This document shows positions 17,050-24,611 of a stretch of DNA of 64,000 bases, piece by piece. Location: assembly GCA_963704475.1 (NCBI GenBank), contig OY969900.1, forward strand, positions 992,001-1,056,000, read 5' to 3'. Position 1 is the first letter of the stretch. Each line of letters opens with the position of its first letter. A program made the position numbers and the translations under genes. Under the pieces are notes generated by a model. That model searched no databases. It saw nothing but the letters and a program-made list of their open reading frames with translations, and was not told the origin of the DNA. The DNA is from UBA9655 sp963704475 (lineage in GTDB: Bacteria > Pseudomonadota > Alphaproteobacteria > UBA9655).

Positions 17050-20000
17050 TCCACTTTTCCTGACCCCAGAAGGGGAAGGGTGGGGAGGACGTAGAGGGCT
17101 TTCGGAAGGGATACTTCTGAAAGCCCTTCGTGTTTCCAGAAGGCAATAAGGCTAAATTTATCTGCAAGAGAATAGGTTGTGTAAAGAATCAATCTCTCTC
17201 CTTTTTTTAGGTCAGGGCACGTTATAACGGCGTGGAGATAATTTGGCCACAAACGAGCGATAGCTTCTTCAACAGCCGAGAGAGAAACGGTTTCTCCCCC
17301 TACCTTTGCAAAGCGTTTGGCCCGACCTTTGATAGTCAAATAGCCATCCTCATCAATACTCACAATATCGCCGGTATCGTACCAGGAATCAGGAATCAGG
17401 GTGTCAGGAGGCAGTTTTTTTTCCTGATTCCTGAACCTTGTCCCCTGACTCCTGAGATCCTGATCCCTGACAACATTAGGACCTTTTACCCATAAACGTC
17501 CCCCCTCTTCAATTCCTTCAACGGGATCAAGGCGGAAGGTGAGGCCAGGCAAAAAGCGACCCACCGTTCCAGACTTGTAGTGCATTGGTGTATTCACAGA
17601 TAGGACAGGACTTGTTTCTGTACACCCGTATCCTTCAAAAATCCTTAAGCCAAATTTTTCAAACCACAGAGCTTGCGTTTCTTCTCTCAGCTTTTCAGCT
17701 CCTGCAAAGACACAGCGTAAAGTGTGAAAATCGTAGGCATTCGCGACACGTCCGTAGCCCGAGAGAAATGTATCTGTCCCAAACAAAATCGTCGCGTTTG
17801 TGTCATAGATAAGCTCTGCAATTGCTCGATAATGAAGGGGGGAGACATAATGAAACGTCTTAATCCCTGACAAAAGAGGCAGAATCATGCCCCCCATGAG
17901 CCCAAAGGCATGAAAAAGCGGTAATGTATTCATCACCCGATCTGCCTCATTAAAATCAACAACTGCTGTTAATTGATAGCGATTTGCTTGTAAATTTCTG
18001 TGCGTTAAAGGAATGCTCTTGGGAGCGCCTTCTGAGCCAGAGGTGAACAAAATAACGCAAGGGAGGTTGGGATCTTTATTTATTTCCTTAGGAAAAAGCA
18101 TTCTGCACCCTGCTCCGATAAAATCCATTATGCGAATCTTTTTCTCTTCGTCCTCTAGATAATGCACTTGAATGTTATTCTGCTTCAGAAGGACGACAGC
18201 CTCTTGAAGTCTTGCTTTCTCAACAAACTGACGAGACGTATACACCTTTCTCAATCCCGCAAGATGGGCCGTTGCACACAGCGATGCGGAACCACTTGAA
18301 TAGTTTAAAAGGGCGGGCACGCGCCCAATGGCTTGGAGGGCCCAAAAACTCACTATAAGGGTATTGGTATTGGGGAGCATTAATCCCACAACTTCTTGAG
18401 AAGTTGTCTTGCGCTCCAGATAACGTGCGAGGGTAAAAACTTTAAACAATAGCCTGTTATAGGTGAGGGGGGCGCGGGTTATATCTTCTAAAATAGGAAG
18501 CCCCCCTCCATAAAGCCGTCGACTTGTCTGAAGAGAAGAAAAAAGGGTTGTGTTAAGAGGGCTTGTGGTAAAAATCATTTTGCTCATGATATCGTAGAGC
18601 TGGGTGTTTAAAGCGCGCCTGCGGTCTCGTCCCACAAGTTCTGGATTTACAGAAAGTTTTTGGGAAGGGAGCACTGTAATTGTAATCTTTGGAAAGAATT
18701 TTCGAGGCAGTTTTCCTTTAAGCAGTGTAAAAAATGTATACTGGGCCCCCTCGATGCGAATTGGCAAAAGGCGTGCCCCTACTTTTTCCGCAACCATTCC
18801 AGGGCCCTCGTAAATTTTCATCAGGCTTCCTGTCAATGTGACGCGGCCTTCTGGAAAGATCAGAACCTTATGGCCTGCTTTGGCTTCTTCAATCACCTCT
18901 CGGAGGGCATAGGGATAGAGAGGATCAATGGGGAAGACTTTTGCGAGGACCAGAAAAGGCCTGACCCACCATTTTTTTGCTGTAAAGCGATTGATAGCAA
19001 AAAGGGGTTTTTCAGGCAAAATGGCTGCAATCAGCAAGGCATCAAGGTAGGATGTATGATTAGCAATGAGGATGACACGTTTGCCCGCCTTCTTATAGTT
19101 TTCAAGACCTTTAACTTCAAGATGGAAAAAGAATCTAAGTATTTTATACAGGATTTTTTTAAAATCCTCATCCGGCAGAATCCGAATAATATAAAATGTT
19201 ACAATTATTTGACCGACGCTTGCGAGCCCTATAAGGGTTGGGATGGAAACTTCAAGGCTCAGCAAACAAAAAGATGCAAAACTTGCAAACACCATAAACC
19301 CGGCGTTCAAAATATTATTCAGAGCAATCACTTGGGATAAATGACTCGGGGCCACATGGGCTTGGATGAAGGTATAGAGGGGAACAATAAAAAGCCCCCC
19401 TACAAACGAAAGACAAAAAATATCTGCAGCAAGCCTAAGCCCTAAACCGCTTGTCACAAAAGAAAAGAAAGAGAGAGGTGTTTCCCCTAAAGGAGAGGTA
19501 AAGCTTGATATATCAAACAAGAGGGGGATCATAAGCAACGCGAGGAGAGGGGTTGATTTTGTTGTAATTTCTCCCTTAAAAACCCACGCGCACAAAATAG
19601 ATCCTGTTCCTAACCCAATGGTAAAGAGAAGAAGAAGGAAAATAAAAGCACTTTCTTTGACGTTCAAAATATCTTTTGCAAATGAGGGAAGTTGCGCAAG
19701 CAACAAAGCCCCCACCAACCAAAACCATGAAATAGCAATAATAGCTTTAAAAACGCGAGGGGTTTTTCGGGTAAAGTGGAAGAGATGCATCATCTCAGCT
19801 GTCCAAGAAAAGCGGATTTTAAGATGAGGCGCCTGCCCAGGGACGGCTGGAATGCCCCAGCTCATCCAAAATCCAACCATTGCTACGCTTAACAACTGAA
19901 GACTTAAAACAAAGGAAGAGATGCTTGAATGGATCATTAAAGCCCCTGTTAAAGTGCCCCCCATAATCGCAAGGAACGTGCCGGCTTCAATATATCCATT

Positions 20001-20480
20001 CCCGATCAACAGCTTGTCTTTAGAGAGGATTTCAGGCAGAAGGCCATACTTTGCGGGACCAAAAAACGCAGAATGAGTTCCCATACAAAAAAGAGCAGCC
20101 AGAAGAAAATAAGGATTTTTATGGATAAACCCATAAGCGCTGAGGCTAATAATCAGTATTTCAGCTCCTTTAACGAATCGAATAATTTTCGATTTATCAA
20201 ACCGGTCGCAAAGCTGGCCTGCAAGGGGAGAGAACAGAAAAAAGGGCAACATAAAAAGCCCAAAAGCCGCGGAGATAAACAGTGACCGCGTTGTTTCTGA
20301 GAATATGCTCAAGTGATACGTCACAAGCGTCACAAAGGCGGTTCTAAAAAAATTATCGTTAAACGCGCCGAGGAGTTGGGTTCCAAAAAGAGCCCAAAAG
20401 GGTTTGTTTTTTATAAGGTTTTTACCTCTCCCCTTGTGGGAGAGATCGCCACGTAGTGGCGAGTGAGGGGTATGAGTCAT
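17019..20480 (-). CDS. aas: LplT-PlsC-acyl-ACP synthetase fusion (Aas with fused flippase)
   Basis: A 1153-residue three-part membrane protein for remodelling lysophospholipids. Residues about 25-440 are an LplT-type MFS flippase (FWALFGTQLLGAFNDNFFRTA). Around 455-640 is a PlsC acyltransferase with NHTSYLD (about 471) and FPEGRVT (about 539). From about 680 to the end is an acyl-ACP synthetase with LFTSGSEGAPKS near 812 and WYDTGDIVSIDEDGY. The first 20 residues are encoded by a family-A repeat (PHSPLRGDLSHKGRG). Just before WYDTGD, about 30 residues are encoded by GGAATCAGG-type repeats (17384-17475), an in-frame insertion in the synthetase domain. The true start may be further in, but no ATG exists before the first helix. 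Confidence 0.88.
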   Translation of the reverse strand: MTHTPHSPLRGDLSHKGRGKNLIKNKPFWALFGTQLLGAFNDNFFRTAFVTLVTYHLSIFSETTRSLFISAAFGLFMLPFFLFSPLAGQLCDRFDKSKIIRFVKGAEILIISLSAYGFIHKNPYFLLAALFCMGTHSAFFGPAKYGLLPEILSKDKLLIGNGYIEAGTFLAIMGGTLTGALMIHSSISSFVLSLQLLSVAMVGFWMSWGIPAVPGQAPHLKIRFSWTAEMMHLFHFTRKTPRVFKAIIAISWFWLVGALLLAQLPSFAKDILNVKESAFIFLLLLFTIGLGTGSILCAWVFKGEITTKSTPLLALLMIPLLFDISSFTSPLGETPLSFFSFVTSGLGLRLAADIFCLSFVGGLFIVPLYTFIQAHVAPSHLSQVIALNNILNAGFMVFASFASFCLLSLEVSIPTLIGLASVGQIIVTFYIIRILPDEDFKKILYKILRFFFHLEVKGLENYKKAGKRVILIANHTSYLDALLIAAILPEKPLFAINRFTAKKWWVRPFLVLAKVFPIDPLYPYALREVIEEAKAGHKVLIFPEGRVTLTGSLMKIYEGPGMVAEKVGARLLPIRIEGAQYTFFTLLKGKLPRKFFPKITITVLPSQKLSVNPELVGRDRRRALNTQLYDIMSKMIFTTSPLNTTLFSSLQTSRRLYGGGLPILEDITRAPLTYNRLLFKVFTLARYLERKTTSQEVVGLMLPNTNTLIVSFWALQAIGRVPALLNYSSGSASLCATAHLAGLRKVYTSRQFVEKARLQEAVVLLKQNNIQVHYLEDEEKKIRIMDFIGAGCRMLFPKEINKDPNLPCVILFTSGSEGAPKSIPLTHRNLQANRYQLTAVVDFNEADRVMNTLPLFHAFGLMGGMILPLLSGIKTFHYVSPLHYRAIAELIYDTNATILFGTDTFLSGYGRVANAYDFHTLRCVFAGAEKLREETQALWFEKFGLRIFEGYGCTETSPVLSVNTPMHYKSGTVGRFLPGLTFRLDPVEGIEEGGRLWVKGPNVVRDQDLRSQGTRFRNQEKKLPPDTLIPDSWYDTGDIVSIDEDGYLTIKGRAKRFAKVGGETVSLSAVEEAIARLWPNYLHAVITCPDLKKGERLILYTTYSLADKFSLIAFWKHEGLSEVSLPKALYVLPTLPLLGSGKVDYAALSCLSV
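17095..17127 (+). terminator. 14-bp hairpin at the convergent gene end (possible terminator)
   Basis: AGGGCTTTCGGAAG pairs with CTTCTGAAAGCCCT across a 5-nt loop, 46 bp after the stop of the membrane protein gene. The U-tract after it is weak (TCGTGTTTCC). It lies inside the 3' codons of the opposite-strand aas gene, so its role as terminator is uncertain. Confidence 0.35.
20424..20470. repeat. Family A palindrome covering the aas start
   Basis: ACCTCTCCCCTTGTGGGAGA...GAGTGAGGGG; it encodes the first residues of the Aas-LplT fusion on the minus strand. Confidence 0.9.
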
Positions 20481-20577
20481 CAGTCATCGTTTATCAGATC
20501 AGAGTGTGATTGTGTTGCTTTAGCACAGAATTTTTCGAACGTTCAAAACATTTTATTTTCCTTCTATTTTTACTGAT

Positions 20578-20710
20578 ACCACTTATCAATCAAGTGGCAG
20601 ACAAAACTGGGTTGCTTCGTCGCCTTCGGCTCCTCGCAATGACGCCAATTTCCGTCATTGCGAGCGAAGCGAAGCAATCCAGAATATCCACCTATTGACT
20701 GCGAAATGGT
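20578..20710. repeat. 133-bp MITE (family C), copy 1
   Basis: Termini ACCACTTATCAATCAAGTGG and GCGAAATGGT, with an ACCA/TGGT terminal inverted repeat. The core is built of two facing modules, GGTTGCTTCGTCGCC...GCAATGACG and CGTCATTGCGAG...GAAGCAATCC. Nearly identical copies are at 21317-21449 and 44978-45112. The sequence between 20485 and 21098 contains only repeats. Confidence 0.9.
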
Positions 20711-20731
20711 ATGACAACTGATTATTGATAG

Positions 20732-20778
20732 CCCTCGCCCGCTGCTACGTGGCGACCTTTCCCACAAGGGGAGAGGTA
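20732..20778. repeat. Family A palindrome, reverse copy
   Basis: CCCTCGCCCGCTGC...CCCACAAGGGGAGAGGT; with the copy at 20424-20470 it brackets the first MITE. Confidence 0.85.
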
Positions 20779-20950
20779 ATCAACCTTATGCGAATTTTTT
20801 TGAAATGGGCAATTAGAAAATTTGACATCTCTAAAAAACTCATGTAGAGTGATAAATGTAAAATCACATAATTGTGTCTGTGGAAGTTTGTTATCCGGAA
20901 TAACAAACCCTGTCATCCCGAACCCACGCTGTCATCCCGGACTCATTCCG

Positions 20951-21074
20951 GGACCCCATGACAATGAAGTACCGTAACAATGAGATCCTGAAATGAATTC
21001 ATGATGACAAAAAGAGGGACCCCATGACAATGAGGTACCGTAACAATGAGATCCTGAAATGAATTCATGATGAC
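20951..21074. repeat. 66-bp tandem duplication of family D words
   Basis: A 58-bp block starting GGACCCCATGACAATGA and ending GAATTCATGATGACA occurs twice, 66 bp apart, with one difference. Upstream at 20886-20908 is a perfect hairpin GTTTGTTAT-CCGGA-ATAACAAAC. Confidence 0.85.
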
Positions 21075-21098
21075 AGTACGGCGTACCACAGTACAGGT

Positions 21099-21518
21099 TT
21101 ATAGAGCTGTATTTAATTCAACCCATTTTGGATTCACTGATTCGATTTGATTGATTTTCCAGTCTCGGTGCCAATTTTTAAGTTGTTTTTCTCGGTGAAT
21201 AGCCTCATTGACTTGCCCGTAGGACTCAACGTAGACAACCTTTTTAAGGTTATATTTTTTTGTAAATCCTTTTATAAGACCGTTTTTATGTTCATATATA
21301 CGTCTTACAATATCATACCACTTATCAATCAAGTGGCAGACAAAAATGGGTTGCTTCGTCGCCTTCAGCTCCTCGCAATGACGCCAATTTCCGTCATTGC
21401 GAGCGAAGCGAAGCAATCCAGAATATCCACCTATTGAATGCGAAATGGTATCATTTGTAACGCCGATGTAAAGTACGCCACGTGGTTTATTAATTGTAAT
21501 ATAGACATAATAAGGCAT
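21099..21518 (-). CDS. GIY-YIG nuclease-domain protein with an in-frame MITE insertion
   Basis: A 139-residue reading frame. The family signature opens the protein (YYVYITINKPRGVLYIGVTND), and the second half continues IVRRIYEHKNGLIKGFTKKY, YVESYGQVNEAIHREKQLKNW and IESVNPKW. These are typical of the small single-domain GIY-YIG (UvrC-type) proteins of about 90 residues. Between VTND and IVRR lie 46 extra residues encoded by a 133-bp MITE plus a 5-bp target duplication (138 bp, a multiple of three). The insertion falls before the helix with the catalytic Arg. Removing it restores the family consensus exactly. Activity with the insertion is uncertain. Confidence 0.85.
   Translation of the reverse strand: MPYYVYITINKPRGVLYIGVTNDTISHSIGGYSGLLRFARNDGNWRHCEELKATKQPIFVCHLIDKWYDIVRRIYEHKNGLIKGFTKKYNLKKVVYVESYGQVNEAIHREKQLKNWHRDWKINQIESVNPKWVELNTAL
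21317..21449. repeat. 133-bp MITE (family C), copy 2, inside the GIY-YIG gene
   Basis: The same element as at 20578, flanked on both sides by ATCAT, which is consistent with a 5-bp duplication of the target. It leaves the reading frame open. Confidence 0.9.
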
Positions 21519-21535
21519 GCTTTTCCTCCCAAACT

Positions 21536-21712
21536 GTCATGCTGAATTTATTTCAGCATTTTTTAGAATGGGGAGCAAGAATAATACTGTCATCCCGAGT
21601 TTATTTCGCGATCTCATTGTCATGGGGTCCCACTCTTTGTCATCCCGGACTTGATCCGGGATCTCATTGTCATGGGGTCCTGAAACAAGTTCAGGATGAC
21701 AATACTGTTCAA
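21536..21712. repeat. Family D repeat cluster before the portal gene
   Basis: TGTCATGCTGAATTTATTTCAGCAT, two CTGTCATCCCG...GATCTCATTGTCATGGGGTCC blocks and TGAAACAAGTTCAGGATGACA fill the gap. No gene is seen. Confidence 0.8.
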
Positions 21713-21754
21713 AATGACAAAATTAACCTCTAATCTCTACCCCGGAGCCCCCTC

Positions 21755-22936
21755 ATGAAAACCTGGATTAACCGTTGGCTTCGTCTTTCAGAGACGAAAG
21801 CAAGTAGAACTGCGCCTCTTCTTGTCACGACGGGCGCACATGCCCCTGTCTGGACGCCGCGCCAGTATGATACCCTTGCTGAAGAGGGATATCAGAAGAA
21901 CATCGTCGTCTATCGATGTGTTTCTTTAATTTCACGTGGGCTCGCAAGTGTGCCGTGGCAACTTTATAAGGGGGACACCCGTCTTGAAACCCATCCCCTC
22001 CTTACCCTTCTTCACACACCTAATCCACAGCAAGGATTATCTCGGTTTATGGAGGCGTTGGCTTCGTATCTTCTCCTGGCAGGAAATGCCTATATCGAAG
22101 CGGTCGTTCCTGGGGAAGAGCCTCTTGAGCTTTATCTCTTAAGGCCTGATCGCATGCGGATTGTTCCTGGCTACACAGGTGTTCCTGAGGCCTATGAGTA
22201 CACGCTTGCAGGATCTAAAATTCGAATTCCAGTCGATCCCTTAAACGGGAAGTCTCGTGTTCTTCATATGCGCACCTTTCATCCCCTCCATGACTGGTAT
22301 GGGATGAGCCCTATTGAAGCCGCTGCCCATGCCATTGATCAGCATAATGCAGTCGCGGGCCATAACTTGTCTCTGCTGCAAAATGGGGGACGGCCATCTG
22401 GCGCGTTGCAAGTAAAATTGGATGACGGAGAGATTTTCTCAGAAGAACAACGGACCCGGTTGCGAGAGGATTTAAAAGCAGCGTACGAAGGAACAGGAAA
22501 TGCGGGGCGTGTTTTGGTTTTAGAAGGTGATTTTGAGTGGAAAGAGATGGCGTTGTCTCCCAAAGATTTAGATTTCATTGAAGGGAAAAATCTTTCAGCC
22601 CGCGAAATTGCGCAAGTGTATGGGGTGCCGCCCATGTTGGTGGGCGTGCCAGGGGATGCAACCTTTTCTAATTATAAGGAAGCCCGCTACCACCTGTGGG
22701 AAGATACAATTCTTCCCCATTTAGAAATGATTAAGGGTGAGCTCAACCGGTGGCTGATCCCTTTCTTTGGAGAGAATCTTAGTCTTGATTATGATGCGGA
22801 ATCAATTCCTGCGCTTGCACCTAAGAGAGAAGCGTTATGGAGCAAAATTGAAAAGGCATCTTTTTTGACACTGAATGAGAAAAGAGCATTGGTGGGGTAT
22901 CCCCCTATCAGGGATCAGGTGACAGGGATCAGGTGA
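21755..22936 (+). CDS. HK97-family phage portal protein (GTA g3-like)
   Basis: A 393-residue portal, the dodecameric DNA gate of the capsid. Family landmarks are NIVVYRCVSLISRGLASVPW near residues 49-68, HPLLTLLHTPNP, LLAGNAYIEAV, PDRMRIVPGY, HDWYGMSPIEAA, LQNGGRPSGAL, LSPKDLDFIEGKNLSAREIA and VYGVPPMLVGVPGDATFSNY. It closely fits the GTA-type portals of alphaproteobacteria. The last nine or so residues (IRDQVTGIR) are encoded by the start of a GGATCAGG tandem repeat, so the native C-terminus was replaced. No terminase gene precedes it. Confidence 0.93.
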   Translation: MKTWINRWLRLSETKASRTAPLLVTTGAHAPVWTPRQYDTLAEEGYQKNIVVYRCVSLISRGLASVPWQLYKGDTRLETHPLLTLLHTPNPQQGLSRFMEALASYLLLAGNAYIEAVVPGEEPLELYLLRPDRMRIVPGYTGVPEAYEYTLAGSKIRIPVDPLNGKSRVLHMRTFHPLHDWYGMSPIEAAAHAIDQHNAVAGHNLSLLQNGGRPSGALQVKLDDGEIFSEEQRTRLREDLKAAYEGTGNAGRVLVLEGDFEWKEMALSPKDLDFIEGKNLSAREIAQVYGVPPMLVGVPGDATFSNYKEARYHLWEDTILPHLEMIKGELNRWLIPFFGENLSLDYDAESIPALAPKREALWSKIEKASFLTLNEKRALVGYPPIRDQVTGIR

Positions 22937-23085
22937 CAGGGATCAAGAGACAGGGATCAAGAGACAGGGATCAAGAGGCAGGAATCAGGAGGCAGGAATC
23001 AGGTGACAGGGATCAAGAGACAGGGATCAAGAGACAGAGATCAAGAGACAGGAATCAGGAGGCAGGGATCAGGGATCAGGACTTT
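22913..23085. repeat. Family F tandem repeats (14-bp units)
   Basis: About a dozen units of the form CAGGGATCAAGAGA / CAGGAATCAGGAGG in a row, ending in a facing TCCTGACCCC arm. The same vocabulary recurs at 17384-17475 (inside aas), 23595-23660 and 33362-33545 (inside sleB). Confidence 0.9.
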
Positions 23086-23120
23086 CCTGACCCCAGATCT
23101 CTGACACCTGTTACCTGAGA

Positions 23121-23477
23121 TTAGCAGCCGCAAATTGAAATTGGGGGAACTGCGCGTCCACCACAGCACATACCGCCATCAAAAAGGCCTCTTACAGCTG
23201 GGCAGCAAACTGGGGTGCAAGGGCACTCCGTAGGGCAAGGGCAGGTTGTTGCAGCAGTTGCACAAGGTGCAGATGCTACGACCATGCTACCAGCGCCTCC
23301 TGGTGCAACATAGTACTCTATGTTTTGCTCAGATTCGTGTGTGAGATACGGATCTCCAAGTTGTAGAGTTGCTCCTGGTGCGGTTGCAACAGGTACTGCT
23401 ACCATACGGGCATCAGCGGCTTCGACTCCGCCAAACGTTACTGCAGCTAAAAGAGCTACAAGGGATAGTTTCTTCAT
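23121..23477 (-). CDS. Cys-rich secreted protein, long paralogue
   Basis: 118 residues. A signal peptide (KKLSLVALLAAVTFGGVEAADA) is followed by about 45 Cys-free residues and a C-terminal Cys-rich module with 11 cysteines: PCPTECPC, VCCPAVRGLFDGGMCCGG and a CGC end. The module is shared with the gene at 23666-23869 (PCPxECP...CPAxxGLFDGGxC...CGC). AAAGGAG precedes the ATG. An identical TTAATAAAATATTAT element lies 65-75 bp upstream of both genes. I recognise no family. Metal binding, disulfide-stapled structure or envelope display are all possible. It is antisense to the surrounding phage genes. Confidence 0.7.
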   Translation of the reverse strand: MKKLSLVALLAAVTFGGVEAADARMVAVPVATAPGATLQLGDPYLTHESEQNIEYYVAPGGAGSMVVASAPCATAATTCPCPTECPCTPVCCPAVRGLFDGGMCCGGRAVPPISICGC

Positions 23478-23665
23478 TGTTTTCTCCTTTGTTTATATGA
23501 AGTTCGTTTCTTATTTTTCTTATTGTTGAACCCAGTGTATTGGAGAAATTCATAATATTTTATTAACAGAAAAGATTTTTTTGAAAAAAATAGTGATCAG
23601 GGTGTCAGGGGTTAGGAGTCAGGACTTTTCTTGACCTCAGATCCCTGACCCCCTGTTACCTGAGA

Positions 23666-23869
23666 TTAGCATCCACAAGGTGCTGTGGGCATAACAGATC
23701 CGCAACCACATGATCCGCCATCAAAAAGCCCTGGTGCAGCTGGGCAAGAAGGTGCAGGTGCAGGGCACTCCATAGGGCAAGGGCAGGAAGCTCCACAGGA
23801 TGCCATAACATCTGCGCCGGTGCTTGTTGCTGCAAGTGTTAAAAGTGCTACAAATAATAATTTCTTCAT
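23666..23869 (-). CDS. Cys-rich secreted protein, short paralogue
   Basis: 67 residues with 9 cysteines: signal peptide MKKLLFVALLTLAATSTGA, then CPCPMECP, PSCPAAPGLFDGGSCGCG and a final CGC. It is the Cys-rich module of the 23121 gene without the N-terminal spacer. GGAGA precedes the ATG. Downstream, both genes run into the same GTTACCTGAGATTAGCA end sequence and family F words, so gene plus flanks were duplicated together. Function unknown. The position inside the capsid gene cluster on the opposite strand suggests an accessory (moron-like) gene. Confidence 0.68.
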   Translation of the reverse strand: MKKLLFVALLTLAATSTGADVMASCGASCPCPMECPAPAPSCPAAPGLFDGGSCGCGSVMPTAPCGC

Positions 23870-24006
23870 CGGTATCTCCTTTTGTTTTGTTAATGTTATT
23901 TTTTATTGTTATTTTTATAATATATAAAAAGTAATAATATTTTATTAATGAGAAGTATTTTTTATTATTTTATTCGAGAATGAAGCGTCATTGCGAGGAG
24001 CATACC

Positions 24007-24561
24007 ATGGGCAAGGTTCTATCTTTCAAATTCCCTCACCAAAAGGGGATCATTTCAGGCTACGCCAGTTTTTTTGATGTAACCGATCAACAACAAGATT
24101 GGGTCGCACAGGGGGCGTTTACCAAAACGCTCCGGGCATGGCGGTTGCTTGGTAAAATGCCGAAGATGCTTTGGCAACATGACCCGAAATATCCCATTGG
24201 AGTGTGGACACATCTTTCAGAAGATAAGCGTGGTCTTTATGCAGAGGGACGCCTTGCGCTTGGCGTGCGTCAAGCAGATGAGGCGTATATTCTCTTAAAA
24301 CACGGGATCTTAGAGAGCCTTTCAATTGGATTTCGTACCGTTAAAGCCGTGCGCGATAAAACAACGCACGCACGCCTTCTTCTCGACATTGATCTTATTG
24401 AAATTTCCCTTGTGACCTTTGGTGCGAATACGCGTGCCACTGTGAGGCAAGTGAAAGGGAGTGATCAGTGGTCAGTATTTTGTCATCCTCGATCAAGAAC
24501 TTCTAAGGTTTTCTACGAAAACCAAGCATTTCTAAGTCGAGGACAACTGAGGAATTACTGA
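24007..24561 (+). CDS. HK97-family prohead protease (GTA g4-like)
   Basis: 184 residues from the ATG at 24007; the GAGGAG upstream comes from a family-B repeat end (CGTCATTGCGAGGAGC). The serine protease fold of the HK97 U35 family is clear: ISGYASFFDVTDQQQDWVAQGAF, KMLWQHDPKYPIGVW with the catalytic His, ILKHGILESLSIGFRTV with the catalytic Ser, and DLIEISLVTFGANTRA. It matures the capsid by removing the delta domain. The C-terminal 28 residues or so (from FCHPRSRTSKVFYEN) are encoded by a hairpin repeat and are not part of the family. Confidence 0.9.
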   Translation: MGKVLSFKFPHQKGIISGYASFFDVTDQQQDWVAQGAFTKTLRAWRLLGKMPKMLWQHDPKYPIGVWTHLSEDKRGLYAEGRLALGVRQADEAYILLKHGILESLSIGFRTVKAVRDKTTHARLLLDIDLIEISLVTFGANTRATVRQVKGSDQWSVFCHPRSRTSKVFYENQAFLSRGQLRNY

Positions 24562-24611
24562 CTGATCACTGACTACTAACCACTGATAACTAAACAACAA
24601 AAGAGGAAATA

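Noticed and set aside
18660..19340. 226-codon plus-strand ORF
   Set aside because: It lies antisense within the acyltransferase/MFS coding region, has no family features, and the opposite frame is clearly the conserved gene.
22905..23118. CRISPR-like appearance and a 61-codon ORF
   Set aside because: The units are directly adjacent 14-mers without unique spacers, no cas gene is near, and the ORF (DRDQE-type repeats) is only translated repeat DNA.
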